Part shown: positions 24,927 to 34,017 of the stretch, piece by piece
Numbering within the stretch: the first letter of the stretch is position 1
Layout of the letters: each line of letters begins with the position of its first letter
Assembly (NCBI RefSeq): GCF_003002095.1
Contig: NZ_PVZC01000003.1
Coordinates: 434,001-498,000, forward strand
Origin: Allonocardiopsis opalescens
Lineage (GTDB): Bacteria > Actinomycetota > Actinomycetes > Streptosporangiales > Streptosporangiaceae
Direction: 5' to 3'
DNA length: 64,000 nucleotides
The notes under the pieces: model-generated
The model's input: the letters and a program-made list of their open reading frames with translations, nothing else
What the model was told of the DNA's origin: nothing
Databases searched by the model: none
Position numbers and translations under genes: made by a program

Positions 24927-25455
24927 GGCACTGATACGGCGGCTGCTGGGTGCGGTGGAGGAGCAGGACCGGGTCGACGGGCCGGCGCGGGCCGTCCAGG
25001 GCGCGGTCCAGGAGGCGCGGAGGGGGCCGGCGGGGGTCCGGGTGGCGGAGGTGCTGCGCGGGTCGTGGCTGGGCCATCCGGCCCACCCGCTGCTCGTCCA
25101 ACTCCCGATCGGGGCGTGGCTGTCCGCCGCCGTCCTCGACATGGTCCCCGGCGGGCAGGACGCCGCCCGGCGCCTGGTGGGCGTCGGGCTGCTGGCCGCG
25201 CCGGCGGCGGCCGCGGCGGGACTCGCGGAGACGAGCGACCTGGATGTGCGGCAGCGCCGGGTGGCCGCGGTGCACGCGCTGGCCAACGGCACCGCCGTGC
25301 TGTGCTATCTCGGCTCCTACGCGTGCCGCCGCGCGGGGCGGGCGCGGGCCGGGCGCGGCCTGGCGCTGCTCGGCCTCACCGCGGTGGCGGCGGGCGGCGC
25401 GCTCGGTGGCCACCTGGCCTACTCGCAGGGCGCGGGTGTGCACCGCTGGAAGTAG
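24925..25455 (+). CDS. DUF2231 membrane protein
   Basis: A 176-residue protein with four membrane segments. GHPAHPLLVQLPIGAWLSAA is the defining DUF2231 block, with conserved His-Pro pairs, and GHLAYSQGAGV near the C-terminus is also typical. Family members are often encoded near cytochromes and Rieske proteins and are thought to be redox-related; that is inference. ATG 24925 forms the end of the 28-bp palindrome, so the transcript may be leaderless or its start hidden in a hairpin. It lies upstream of the manganese catalase gene by 279 bp. Confidence 0.8.
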   Translation: MALIRRLLGAVEEQDRVDGPARAVQGAVQEARRGPAGVRVAEVLRGSWLGHPAHPLLVQLPIGAWLSAAVLDMVPGGQDAARRLVGVGLLAAPAAAAAGLAETSDLDVRQRRVAAVHALANGTAVLCYLGSYACRRAGRARAGRGLALLGLTAVAAGGALGGHLAYSQGAGVHRWK

Positions 25456-25556
25456 CCCGCGCCCGGACTCCGGCGGACGGCCGGCGCACCGGAAGAAGCG
25501 CCGGCCGCGCCGTTGCGCCGCACCCACCAGGAACTCCGTGAATTTCTGCCGCTCCG

Positions 25557-25585
25557 GTGTTACTTCCGTCGCCACCGCGGGGTAG
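25557..25585 (+). promoter_or_regulatory. possible general-stress (SigB/SigF-like) promoter
   Basis: GTGTTA, 17 bp, GGGTAG approximates the GTTT-N14-18-GGGTAT pattern of actinobacterial stress sigma factors. It would transcribe the manganese catalase gene 150 bp downstream. The match is loose. Confidence 0.25.
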
Positions 25586-25734
25586 GCGTGGCGCGCAGGC
25601 GAGGCGCGGACACGTCCGGACGACCCGACGGTAATTGACGGGTCCGCCCGGCGGTTCGCCTTGACGCCCCTCGGTTCGCATCTCCTGTACCGATCGTCCC
25701 GTACCAGGTCGGCCCGGCCGACCGGAAATGAGTC

Positions 25735-26646
25735 ATGCCCATGTTCCGTCACACGAAGAAATTGCAGTTCGAAGCCAAGCCGGAAAAGCCGGATGCCGTA
25801 TTCGCGATGAAACTGCAGGAATTGATCGGCGGTGCCTTCGGTGAGATGACCGTCACCATGCAGTACCTCTTCCAGGGCTGGAACTGCCGGATGGAGGGCA
25901 AGTACAAGGACCTCATCATGGACGTGGCCACCGAGGAGATCGGGCACGTCGAGATGCTCGCCACCATGGTGGCGCGGCTGCTGGAGGGCGCGCCCGCCGA
26001 CGTCACCGCCAAGGCGGCCAAGGACCCGGTGACGGCCGCGATCCTCGGCGGGATGAACCCGCAGCACGCGATCGTCGGCGGCGGCGGAGCGCTGGCCGCC
26101 GACAGCGCAGGCACCCCGTGGAACGGCAAGTACATCGTCGCCAGCGGCAACCTGATGGCCGACTTCCGCGCCAACGTCGCGGCCGAGGCGCAGGGGCGCC
26201 TGCAGACCGCGCGGCTGTACAACATGACCGACGACCCCGGGGTCAAGGCCATGCTCAAGTTCAACCTGGCGCGCGACACCGTCCACCAGAACATGTGGCT
26301 GGCCGCCATCGAGCAGCTGCAGGAGGACGGGCTGGAGGGGCCGGTCGCGCCCACCGCCCTGTTCGACGAGGAGAACCAGGAGCACGCCAACACGATCTGG
26401 GGCCTGTCGGACGGGACGGCCGCGCCCGAGGGCAGGTGGGCGTCGGGTCCGGCCCCCGACGGGATGCACGAGTTCCGCTACCTGGACGACCCGCAGCCCC
26501 TCGGCGGACCCGCGTCCGCACCGCCGCCCGACCCGGCGCTGTACGGCACCTACGCGCCGCCCGGCGGACAGGGCTCGGTGAAGGGCGCGAAGGCGGCCAC
26601 CAAGCCGCAGAGCATGGGCGACAGGATCAAGGACGCCCTGGAGTAG
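25735..26646 (+). CDS. manganese catalase
   Basis: A 303-residue non-heme catalase, which disproportionates hydrogen peroxide at a dimanganese centre. The ferritin-like helices carry the metal ligands: LQELIGGAFGEMTVTMQYLF with Glu, then MDVATEEIGHVEML with the E..H pair, later VAAEAQGRLQTARLY and FNLARDTVHQNMW with Glu and His. The C-terminal 80 residues are Pro/Gly-rich with a Lys-rich tail, as in other bacterial members. ATG 25735 is chosen; the next in-frame ATG two codons later is possible. The next gene encodes an NRAMP manganese importer, which would supply the cofactor. Confidence 0.92.
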   Translation: MPMFRHTKKLQFEAKPEKPDAVFAMKLQELIGGAFGEMTVTMQYLFQGWNCRMEGKYKDLIMDVATEEIGHVEMLATMVARLLEGAPADVTAKAAKDPVTAAILGGMNPQHAIVGGGGALAADSAGTPWNGKYIVASGNLMADFRANVAAEAQGRLQTARLYNMTDDPGVKAMLKFNLARDTVHQNMWLAAIEQLQEDGLEGPVAPTALFDEENQEHANTIWGLSDGTAAPEGRWASGPAPDGMHEFRYLDDPQPLGGPASAPPPDPALYGTYAPPGGQGSVKGAKAATKPQSMGDRIKDALE

Positions 26647-26690
26647 GGGCGGGCTGACGCGGTGGACGTGCTCGATCGACCGGCCGGGGA

Positions 26691-27965
26691 GTGACGGTGC
26701 TGCAGGAGAACACGGGGGTACGGGAGGGGCGCCCGGCCGGGACCGGGCGCCCCGCGCTGTCGCGGTCGAGCACGCTGACCCTGCTCGTCGGGCCGGCGTT
26801 CGTGGCGGCGATCGCCTATGTCGACCCGGGCAACGTGGCCACCAACGCGTCGGCGGGCGCGCGCTTCGGCTACCTGCTCGTCTGGGTGATCGTCGCCGCC
26901 AACGCGGTGGCGATGCTGGTGCAGTACCTGTCCGCCAAGCTCAGCATCGCCACCCGCAGGACCCTGCCCGAGCTGTGCCGCGAGCGCTGTCCGCGGCCGG
27001 TGGCGCGGGGGCTGTGGCTGCAGGCGGAGGTGGTGGCCGTGGCCACCGACCTGGCCGAGCTCATCGGCGGCGCCGCCGCGCTGCAGCTGCTCTTCGGTGT
27101 CCCGCTCGTCGTGGGCGGAGTGATCACCGGCGCGGTGTCGTGGGCGGTGCTGCTGCTCCAGCAGTACCGCGGCCAGCGGGCATTCGAGGCGGTCGTGGCC
27201 GGGATGCTCGGCGTCATCGCGGTGGGCTTCGCCTACAGCGCGGTCGCGGCCCGCCCGGAGCTGGAGCCGTTCACCGCCGGCCTGGTGCCCAGGCTCGAAG
27301 GGCTGGACAGCCTGCTGCTGGCGGTGGGCATCCTCGGCGCCACCGTCATGCCGCACGCCGTCTACATGCACGGCGCCCTGGTGCTGGACCGCTACGGCCG
27401 CGGCCCGGCCGACGGCGCGCGGCGGCAGCGGCTGCTGGCGGCCACCCGGGTGGACGTCGGGGTGGCGATGGTGCTGGCCGGGCTGGTGAACCTGGCCATG
27501 CTGACGGTGGCGGCGGCCGTGCTCGACCCCGCCGACGGGGAGTCGCTCGCCGCCGTCCACGGCGGCCTCGGGGAGGCGCTGGGGGCCGGGGCGGCGCTGC
27601 TGTTCGCGCTGGCGCTGCTCGCCTCCGGCTTCGCCTCCACCGCCGTCGGCACCTACGCGGGCTCGGTGATCATGGACGGCTTCCTGCGGCGCCGTGTACC
27701 GCTCGCGGTCCGGCGGCTGGTCACCCTGGTGCCGGCGCTGGCGGTGCTGGCCGCGGGCGTGGAGCCGGGGCAGGCGCTGATCCTGTCGCAGGTGGTGCTC
27801 AGCTTCGGCATTCCCTTCGCACTGTGGCCGCTGGTGCTGTTCACCCGCGACCGGCGGCTGATGGGCCCGCTGGTCAACCGGCCCGCCACGACGGTCGCCG
27901 CGGTGCTGGCGGCGGCGGCGATCACGGGCCTGAACGCGGCGCTGGTCCTGGGCGAGCTGCTGTGA
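26691..27965 (+). CDS. mntH: NRAMP-family divalent metal (Mn) transporter
   Basis: A 424-residue proton-coupled metal importer with 11 predicted membrane helices. Helix 1 has the metal-binding DPGN (AYVDPGNVATNASAG) and helix 6 the MPH motif (GATVMPHAVYMHGAL), with the Asp, Asn and Met ligands in place. Mn2+ is the most likely substrate because the gene follows the manganese catalase by 44 bp on the same strand. GTG 26691 directly abuts GGGGA; the GTG two codons later (26697) has better spacing and may be the real start. Confidence 0.9.
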   Translation: MTVLQENTGVREGRPAGTGRPALSRSSTLTLLVGPAFVAAIAYVDPGNVATNASAGARFGYLLVWVIVAANAVAMLVQYLSAKLSIATRRTLPELCRERCPRPVARGLWLQAEVVAVATDLAELIGGAAALQLLFGVPLVVGGVITGAVSWAVLLLQQYRGQRAFEAVVAGMLGVIAVGFAYSAVAARPELEPFTAGLVPRLEGLDSLLLAVGILGATVMPHAVYMHGALVLDRYGRGPADGARRQRLLAATRVDVGVAMVLAGLVNLAMLTVAAAVLDPADGESLAAVHGGLGEALGAGAALLFALALLASGFASTAVGTYAGSVIMDGFLRRRVPLAVRRLVTLVPALAVLAAGVEPGQALILSQVVLSFGIPFALWPLVLFTRDRRLMGPLVNRPATTVAAVLAAAAITGLNAALVLGELL

Positions 27966-28132
27966 GGCGCCGAGCGGGCCCGGGCGCTTCGAGACCGGTT
28001 GTCCCATGGTGGGGGATCGTGGTGCGGATCGCGCCGATCCGTCTGCGGATGGGGCGCTTCGCCGCCTAGAATCCCGGTACCGTCCCGGATTCCGTCCGGG
28101 GAGCCTTGCCAAGGAATCGGAGTCGCCCGGCC

Positions 28133-28975
28133 ATGTCCGACGAGTTCCCGGTAGAGATCAAGACCGATCAGCCCACCGTGGCCCGGATCTACGACTACGG
28201 GATGGGGGGCAAGGACAACTACGCCGTCGACCGCCAGGCCGCGCTGGAGCTCTCCAAGATCACGCCGGAGATGCTGGACGTGGCGCGGGAGAACCGCCGC
28301 TTCCTGTACCGCGCGGTGCGCCACATCGCCCGTGAGAGCGGCGTCCGCCAGTTCATCGACATGGGCAGCGGCCTGCCGACCGCGCACAATGTGCACCAGG
28401 TCGCGCAGCAGTTCCAGCCGGACGCCTCCGTCGTCTACGTCGACATCGACCCGATCGTGCTGGCGCACGGCCGCGCCCTGCTGGCCGACAACGACAACAC
28501 GATCGTCATCACCGCCGACATGGCCGACTCCGCCGACATCCTCGCCAACCCCGACCTGCGCGACCTGATCGACTTCGAGCAGCCGGTCGGCGTGCTCTAC
28601 TTCTCGGTGCTGCACTGCCTGCCCGACGACGCCGATCCCAAGTCGGCGCTGTGGCTCATGCTCGACACCATCCCGTCGGGCAGCTTCCTCGCGCTGTCGC
28701 ACCTGGTCAGCGAGGACGTCGCGGCGGGCGACGCGTTCACCGAGGGCATGCTGGCGCTCGGCCCCTGGGGGCGGGTGCGCCGCCCCTCGGAGGTGGCCGA
28801 CTTCGTCGCGGGCCTAGAGCCGGTGGAGCCGGGCCTGGTGGACGTGGCCGACTGGCGGCCGGACCCCGACCAGCCCGAGCTGGACCCGGTGCCGCCGCCG
28901 CTGGAGCCGTACCTGGGCAGGTCCGCGGCCGGCAAGTCCGTGTGGGAGCTGGGCGGCGTGTTCCGCAAGCCCTGA
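28133..28975 (+). CDS. SAV2177/DUF574-type SAM-dependent methyltransferase
   Basis: A 280-residue protein of an actinomycete-specific methyltransferase family. It starts with the typical TDQPTVARIYDYGMGGKDNY, followed by the SAM-binding region FIDMGSGLPTAHNVHQVA, VYVDIDPIVLAHGRALL, and ends with VWELGGVF. Many copies occur in each actinomycete genome and few have known substrates; some methylate specialised metabolites. ATG 28133 is chosen at the family start, with a GGAG about 10 nt upstream. It is monocistronic, ending at a strong bidirectional terminator. Confidence 0.88.
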   Translation: MSDEFPVEIKTDQPTVARIYDYGMGGKDNYAVDRQAALELSKITPEMLDVARENRRFLYRAVRHIARESGVRQFIDMGSGLPTAHNVHQVAQQFQPDASVVYVDIDPIVLAHGRALLADNDNTIVITADMADSADILANPDLRDLIDFEQPVGVLYFSVLHCLPDDADPKSALWLMLDTIPSGSFLALSHLVSEDVAAGDAFTEGMLALGPWGRVRRPSEVADFVAGLEPVEPGLVDVADWRPDPDQPELDPVPPPLEPYLGRSAAGKSVWELGGVFRKP

Positions 28976-28993
28976 GCACCGCGCGATCTCTCC

Positions 28994-29020
28994 GGCGCCC
29001 CCGCCCGGTGCGGGGGCGCC
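28994..29020. terminator. 11-bp perfect GC stem between convergent genes
   Basis: GGCGCCCCCGC, CCGGT, GCGGGGGCGCC. It lies between the stops of the methyltransferase (28975) and the aldehyde dehydrogenase (29034) and can serve both transcripts. Confidence 0.75.
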
Positions 29021-29033
29021 GCCGTGTCCGCGG

Positions 29034-30494
29034 CTAGAACGGGTACGGGGTGATCTCGCTCTGCACGGTCACCCACTGGGTCTCGGTGAACGCCGCCAGG
29101 TTCGCCTGCGGCCCGCCGAAGCGCGAGCCGGTGCCCGAGGCGCCGAGCCCGCCGAAGGGCGCCACCGCCTCGTCGTCCACGGTCTGGTCGTTGATGTGCA
29201 CGATCCCGGTGGGGATGCGTTCGGCCAGTTCGAGGGCGCGCAGCGGGTCGGCGGTCAGGATGCCCAGCGAGAGGCCGTAGGGGCTGTCGGCGGCCAGCCG
29301 GGCGGCCTCGTCGGCGTCGCGGAAGCGCAGCACCGGCGCGACCGGGCCGAACACCTCCTCGGTGTAGGCGGGGCTGTCGGTGCGGACCCCGTCGAGCACG
29401 GTCGGCCGGTAGAACAGGCCGGAGTAGCCGCCGCCGGCGGCCAGCCGGGCGCCGCCGTCGACGGACGCTGTGACCAGCCGGTGCACCTTGTCGCGCTGGC
29501 CGGCGTCGATGATCGGGCCGAGCGCGGTGCCGTCGTCGCGCGGGTCGCCGACGGTCAGCGCCTCGGCCTTGGCGGCCAGCCGCTCCACATAGGCGTCGGC
29601 GACGGACTCGTGCACCAGGTGCCGGCCGGTGGTCATGCAGATCTGGCCCTGGTGCAGGAAGGAGCCCCAGGCGCCTGCGGCGGCGGCGCGGTCCAGGTCG
29701 GCGTCGTCCATGACGATCAGGGCGGAGTTCCCGCCCAGCTCCAGGTGGACGCGCTTGAGGTGGCGTCCGGCCGCCTCGCCGACGCGCCGCCCCGCCGCGG
29801 TCGAGCCGGTGAAGGAGATGACGCGCACCGACGGCTCGGCGACCAGCGCCTCCCCGGCCTCCGCCCCGCCGGGCAGCACGTGCAGCACGCCGTCGGGCAG
29901 CCCGGCGGCGGCGAAGACCTCGGCGATCACCGCTCCGCCGCTGACGGCGGTGCGCGGGTCGGGCTTGAGCACGACCGCGTTGCCGAGGGCGAGGGCGGGG
30001 GCGACCGAGCGGATGCCGAGGATGAGCGGGAAGTTGAACGGCGCGATCACGCCGACGGTGCCGGCGGGGACGCGCCGGGCCAGGCTGAGCCGGGGCCGGG
30101 CGGTGGCCAGCACCTGGCCGGACGGCTGGGAGGGCAGCCCGGACGCCTCGTAGCACTCGGTGACGGCGAGGTGCACCTCGAAGGCGGCCTTGCCGGCGGC
30201 CGAGCCGGCCTCGCGGCGCAGCCAGCCGGCGATCTCGCCGGTGTGCTGCTCGAAGAGGGCGCCGGCGCGGCGGAGCACTTCGGCGCGGCGCTCGTAGGGG
30301 AGCGCCGCCCAGGCGGGCTGCGCCTGGGCGGCGCGGGCCGCGGCGGCCGCCACGTCCTCGGCGCCGGCGGAGCCGATGCGGCCCAGTTCGGAGCCGGTGG
30401 CGGGTTCGGTGACGGGCGCGTCGCCGCCCCGGGCCGGCACCCAGCCGCCCGAGTAGACCGACGATGTCCAGTTCTGCTGATCGAGAAGGCTCAT
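29034..30494 (-). CDS. benzaldehyde dehydrogenase (NAD+)
   Basis: A 486-residue aldehyde dehydrogenase. The fold is confirmed by VIAPFNFPLILGIR, the NAD-binding FTGSTAAGRRVGE, the catalytic Glu in LELGGN and the catalytic Cys in FLHQGQICMTTGR. QICMTT and the length match XylC/MdlD-type benzaldehyde dehydrogenases, which oxidise benzaldehydes to benzoates. The decarboxylase gene 30 bp upstream makes an aromatic aldehyde very likely as substrate; the nearby pobA points to 4-hydroxybenzaldehyde. GGAG lies 6 nt before ATG 30494. It is the last gene of the leftward arm and ends at the 28994-29020 hairpin. Confidence 0.85.
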   Translation of the reverse strand: MSLLDQQNWTSSVYSGGWVPARGGDAPVTEPATGSELGRIGSAGAEDVAAAAARAAQAQPAWAALPYERRAEVLRRAGALFEQHTGEIAGWLRREAGSAAGKAAFEVHLAVTECYEASGLPSQPSGQVLATARPRLSLARRVPAGTVGVIAPFNFPLILGIRSVAPALALGNAVVLKPDPRTAVSGGAVIAEVFAAAGLPDGVLHVLPGGAEAGEALVAEPSVRVISFTGSTAAGRRVGEAAGRHLKRVHLELGGNSALIVMDDADLDRAAAAGAWGSFLHQGQICMTTGRHLVHESVADAYVERLAAKAEALTVGDPRDDGTALGPIIDAGQRDKVHRLVTASVDGGARLAAGGGYSGLFYRPTVLDGVRTDSPAYTEEVFGPVAPVLRFRDADEAARLAADSPYGLSLGILTADPLRALELAERIPTGIVHINDQTVDDEAVAPFGGLGASGTGSRFGGPQANLAAFTETQWVTVQSEITPYPF

Positions 30495-30524
30495 GGGGCG
30501 GCTCCAGGTGGGGATCGGACGGGT

Positions 30525-32162
30525 TCAGGGCTGGAAGTCGGGGTCGGCCAGTACGGCGACGTCCAGCAGCAGCGGTTCCGCGCGCTCGGCGAGGGTGGGC
30601 ACGACCTCGTCCAGGACGGCGACGAGTTCGTCGTGGCGGTCGACGCGGCGGGCCGGGCAGCCGAGGCCGCGCGCCAGCGCGGCCACCGACACCTCGGCGA
30701 AGTCCGGCCACGGCGGCTTGCCGCCGTGCCGCTCGGCGAGCCGGTCCATCACCGCGTAGCGTCCGTTGGACAGCACCACGAACAGGACGCCGGCGCCGTA
30801 CCTGGCCGCGCTCCACAGCGCCTGCACCTGGTAGAGCGCGGAGCCGTCGCCGACCACGGCGACGACCGGGCGCCCGGGCAGCGCCATCCGCACCCCGGTG
30901 GCGGCCGGGAGGGCGAAGCCGAGGCCGCCCATGGCGGCGGACAGGAAGCCGAGCGGGGCACGCGCCGGGACGAGGGCGTGCAGGGCGGGGCGGCTGGACG
31001 GCGTCTCCTCGACCAGCACGGTGGCGGCGTCGAGCCGGGCGCCGAGCGCGGCGAACACCTGGGCGGGGCGGAGCGGTCCGCCGTCCGGCGGCGGCTCGGC
31101 GGGTGCGGTGGGGCGGCCGGGCGCCGGCGGGCGGCCCGGTCGGGGGGTGACGTGGGCGGCGAGGCGGGCGGCGAAGGGCGCGACCGGCGCGAGCACCGCG
31201 AGGTCCACCGGGCTGCGGTGCGCCTCGGCCGGGTCCGCGGTGACGGCGACCAGGCGGGTGCCGGGCGGGGCGAGCGGGCCCGGTGTGTAGGGGTACTGGC
31301 GCCAGACGGCGGTGCCGACCGTGAGCACGAGGTCGTGCCCGGCCAGGGCGGCGCGCAGCCGGGGCCGGTCGGCCGGCAGGTGGCCGGCGAAGAGCGGGTG
31401 GTCCTGCGGGAATCCGGCGCGGGCGCCGAAGGATTCCTGCCAGACGGGGGCGTGCAGCCGTTCGGCGAGCCGGGTCAGCGCGGCCCAGGCGGCGGCGCCG
31501 TCGGCGCCCGCGCCCACCACCAGGGCGGGCGCCCGGGCCTCGTCGAGGAGGGCGGCGACCCGGGCGACGTCGGCGCCGTCGACTGCGGCGACCCGGTGCA
31601 CGGCGAGGGCGGCGGCGGGCGGCTCGTCGTCGGGGAACGGGGCCGCCCAGTCGTCCATCGGCACGATGACCAGCGCCGGGCCGCCGCCGTGGACCGCCTC
31701 GTGGCAGGCGCGGCCGACGGCGCCCGGCACGTCCTGGGCGCGTGCGGGCTGCTCGACCCGGACGGGGTAGTCGCCGGCCAGTCCGGCGAGCCGGCCGGTC
31801 AGGAAGGGTTCGAGTGCGAGGTGCCTGCGGTCCTGCTGGCCGACGAGGACGACCAGCGGCGCCCGGTTGACGCGCGCGGTCGCCAGCGCGCCGACGGCGT
31901 TGCCGAGCCCGGCGGTGGTGTGCAGCAGCGCCAGCGCGGGCCGCTCCCGGGCGATCGCCCAGCCGGTGGCCATGCCGACGACCGAGCCCTCGTGCAGCGC
32001 CAGCACGAAGCGCAGGTCCTCGGGCAGGTCGGTGAGGAGGGCCACCTCGGTGGAGCCCGGGTTGGCGAAGACCGTGGTCAATCCGTGCCGGCGCAGTACG
32101 TCGAACACGGCGCCGCGCACCGTGCGTACCGCACCGGCCCCGCCGGCCGCGCCCCCGCTCAC
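30525..32162 (-). CDS. mdlC: benzoylformate decarboxylase-like ThDP enzyme
   Basis: A 545-residue thiamine diphosphate enzyme. The N-terminal domain has FANPGSTEVALL, the catalytic Glu region FVLALHEGSVVGMATGWA, and the HTTAGLGNAVGAL block. The C-terminal cofactor domain holds GDGSALYQVQALWSAARY and VVLSNGRYAVMDRL, the GDG...N motif binding Mg and ThDP. It is most like benzoylformate decarboxylases, which turn (hydroxy)benzoylformate into the benzaldehyde. The adjacent aldehyde dehydrogenase would take the product on. GTG 32162 is chosen with GGGGGTG upstream; a start 11 codons later is possible. A DnaA-box repeat separates it from the transporter genes upstream. Confidence 0.82.
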   Translation of the reverse strand: MSGGAAGGAGAVRTVRGAVFDVLRRHGLTTVFANPGSTEVALLTDLPEDLRFVLALHEGSVVGMATGWAIARERPALALLHTTAGLGNAVGALATARVNRAPLVVLVGQQDRRHLALEPFLTGRLAGLAGDYPVRVEQPARAQDVPGAVGRACHEAVHGGGPALVIVPMDDWAAPFPDDEPPAAALAVHRVAAVDGADVARVAALLDEARAPALVVGAGADGAAAWAALTRLAERLHAPVWQESFGARAGFPQDHPLFAGHLPADRPRLRAALAGHDLVLTVGTAVWRQYPYTPGPLAPPGTRLVAVTADPAEAHRSPVDLAVLAPVAPFAARLAAHVTPRPGRPPAPGRPTAPAEPPPDGGPLRPAQVFAALGARLDAATVLVEETPSSRPALHALVPARAPLGFLSAAMGGLGFALPAATGVRMALPGRPVVAVVGDGSALYQVQALWSAARYGAGVLFVVLSNGRYAVMDRLAERHGGKPPWPDFAEVSVAALARGLGCPARRVDRHDELVAVLDEVVPTLAERAEPLLLDVAVLADPDFQP

Positions 32163-32196
32163 CGCGGCACCCCCGCGGCCCGCCCTGTCAATCCGG

Positions 32197-32324
32197 CCGT
32201 CCACAGCCGAGCCGCCGGCGGGGCCGCCGTCCACAGATCCCCGCCACGCGCACCGCGTCGCTCAGCGGGCTGGGAGGATGGATACAGGGGTGCCCCCCAG
32301 GGCGGGAGGGGGCTGTCCACACTC
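32197..32324 (-). repeat. intergenic DnaA-box repeat, copy D
   Basis: In the same orientation as copy H it shows CCGTCCACAG twice (near 32198 and 32227), then ACAGGGGTGCCCCCCAGGG (from 32284) and a TGTCCACA. It lies between the ABC ATPase and decarboxylase genes, inside an otherwise operon-like run. Confidence 0.6.
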
Positions 32325-32388
32325 AGACCGACCCCCCGCCCCCTCCACCTCAGGCCGCGATCGCCCGGCCCCCGGCCCCGGCACCCCC

Positions 32389-33213
32389 TCACCGCGGTGC
32401 CGGGGCCGGGGGCGCGGACGGGTCCGGCGCGGGCCGCTCGCCGCGTTTGGCGGCCTGGACCCGGGCGTACACCCGGGCGCGCAGCTCGGTGAAGCGGACG
32501 TCGCCCCGGGTGGTCAGCTGGTCGCGCCGGTCGGGCAGGTCCACCGCGAGGTCGTCCTGGACCCTGGTCGGCGAGGCCGACAGCACCAGCACCCGCTGTC
32601 CGAGGTAGACGGCCTCGTCGATGTCGTGCGTGACGAACAGGACCGTCACGCCCAGCCGCTGCCACAGGCCGCGGATCAGGTCCTCCAGTTCGGCCCGGGT
32701 CTGCGCGTCGACGGCCGCGAAGGGCTCGTCCATCAGCAGCACCCTGGGCTCGTAGGCGATGGCCCGCGCGATCGCGACCCGCTGCTGCATGCCGCCGGAC
32801 AGCTGCCAGGGGTGGGCGCCGGCCGCGTCGGACAGCCCGACGTCCGCCAGCGCCCGCCGGACCAGCTCGGCCCGCCGCGCCCTGGGCACGCCCTTCTCCT
32901 TGAGCGGCAGCGCCACGTTGTCGGCGACACTGAGCCAGGCGAACAGGCTGCGGCCGTACTCCTGGAAGACGACCGCCATGTCGGGCGGCGGCTCGGTGAC
33001 GGGCTCCCCGGCCAGCCGCACGCTGCCCGACGTGGGCCGCATCAGCCCGGCGACGCACTTCAGCAGCGTGGTCTTCCCGCAGCCGGACGGCCCCACCAGG
33101 CAGGCCAGCTGGCCGGCCGGCACCGTGAAATCGAGGCCGCCGACGGCCTCCACCCGCCGGCCGCCGCCCTCGTACACCTTGCGCAGCCCGGTGACCTCCA
33201 GCACCGCCGACAT
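32389..33213 (-). CDS. ABC transporter ATPase, nitrate/sulfonate/taurine class
   Basis: A 274-residue ATPase. Walker A GPSGCGKTT, Q-loop VVFQEYGRSLFAWL, signature LSGGMQQRVAIARA, Walker B VLLMDEPFAAVDA and the switch His in VTHDIDEAVYLG are all present. The pattern is that of SsuB/TauB/NrtD-like proteins. With two permeases and a binding lipoprotein encoded upstream it completes one importer. The C-terminus is Pro-rich. Its start is 6 bp after the permease stop, so translation is coupled. The locus suggests an aromatic acid as cargo. Confidence 0.9.
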   Translation of the reverse strand: MSAVLEVTGLRKVYEGGGRRVEAVGGLDFTVPAGQLACLVGPSGCGKTTLLKCVAGLMRPTSGSVRLAGEPVTEPPPDMAVVFQEYGRSLFAWLSVADNVALPLKEKGVPRARRAELVRRALADVGLSDAAGAHPWQLSGGMQQRVAIARAIAYEPRVLLMDEPFAAVDAQTRAELEDLIRGLWQRLGVTVLFVTHDIDEAVYLGQRVLVLSASPTRVQDDLAVDLPDRRDQLTTRGDVRFTELRARVYARVQAAKRGERPAPDPSAPPAPAPR

Positions 33214-33219
33214 CGGCGC

Positions 33220-34017
33220 TCACTCTCCCCGCGTCGCGGCCCGCAGGCCGTGGTACCAGTCCAGGACGGAACGCTCCACGCGCTGGAAGGCCAGCGACAA
33301 GGCCAGGCCCAGCAGCCCGAGCAGCACGATGCCGCTCCACATCTCCGGGATCGCGAATCCCCGCTGGAACTGCACGATCGTGAAACCCAGGCCGCTGGAG
33401 CTGGCGAACATCTCGCTGATCACCATGAGGATGATCGCGATGGACAGCGCCTGGCGCAGCCCGGCCATGATCTGCGGGGAGGCCGAGCGCAGCACCAGGG
33501 TGCGCAGCCGGGTGAACCCGGAGATCCGGTAGCTGCGGCAGGTGTCGGCCAGCACCGGGTCGACTGCCCGCACCCCCTCGACCGTGTTCAGCAGGATCGG
33601 CCACACGCAGCCGGAGACGATGACCAGCACCTTCATCGCGTCGTCGATCCCGGCCAGCAGGATCAGCAGCGGCACCAGCACCGGCGGCGGGACGGCCCGC
33701 CAGAACTCCAGCACCGGCTCGGTGAAGGCGCGCAGCCGGGGCGAGGAGCCGATGGCGGTGCCCAGCGCCACGCCCAGCACGGCGGCCAGCGCGAAGCCGG
33801 CCAGCAGCCGTACCACGCTGGGCAGCGCGTCGGCCAGGATCCGCTCGGAGAACCACACCTCGGCGAAGGTCACCGCGACCGCGTCGGGGGCCGGCAGGTA
33901 GTAGCTGCGCGAGGAGGCGGCGGCCGCCCACCACAGCGCGACGAGCCCCGCGGGCAGCGCGCACACCCGTAGCGCCCGGCGGCCCAGCCGCGCGGCCGCG
34001 CCGCCGCCCCGGCTCAC
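33220..34017 (-). CDS. ABC transporter permease
   Basis: A 265-residue permease with six membrane helices and the binding-protein-dependent transport signature around YRISGFTRLRTLVLRSASPQ, where EAA-type loops contact the ATPase. The family is that of SsuC/TauC. The start GTG 34017 overlaps the stop of the preceding permease gene (GTGA), which shows translational coupling. Two different permeases in one operon suggest a heterodimeric channel. Confidence 0.88.
   Translation of the reverse strand: MSRGGGAAARLGRRALRVCALPAGLVALWWAAAASSRSYYLPAPDAVAVTFAEVWFSERILADALPSVVRLLAGFALAAVLGVALGTAIGSSPRLRAFTEPVLEFWRAVPPPVLVPLLILLAGIDDAMKVLVIVSGCVWPILLNTVEGVRAVDPVLADTCRSYRISGFTRLRTLVLRSASPQIMAGLRQALSIAIILMVISEMFASSSGLGFTIVQFQRGFAIPEMWSGIVLLGLLGLALSLAFQRVERSVLDWYHGLRAATRGE

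Noticed and set aside
29196-32492. A 1098-codon open frame on the + strand
   Set aside because: Antisense to the aldehyde dehydrogenase and decarboxylase, low-complexity Gly/Arg/Ala composition.
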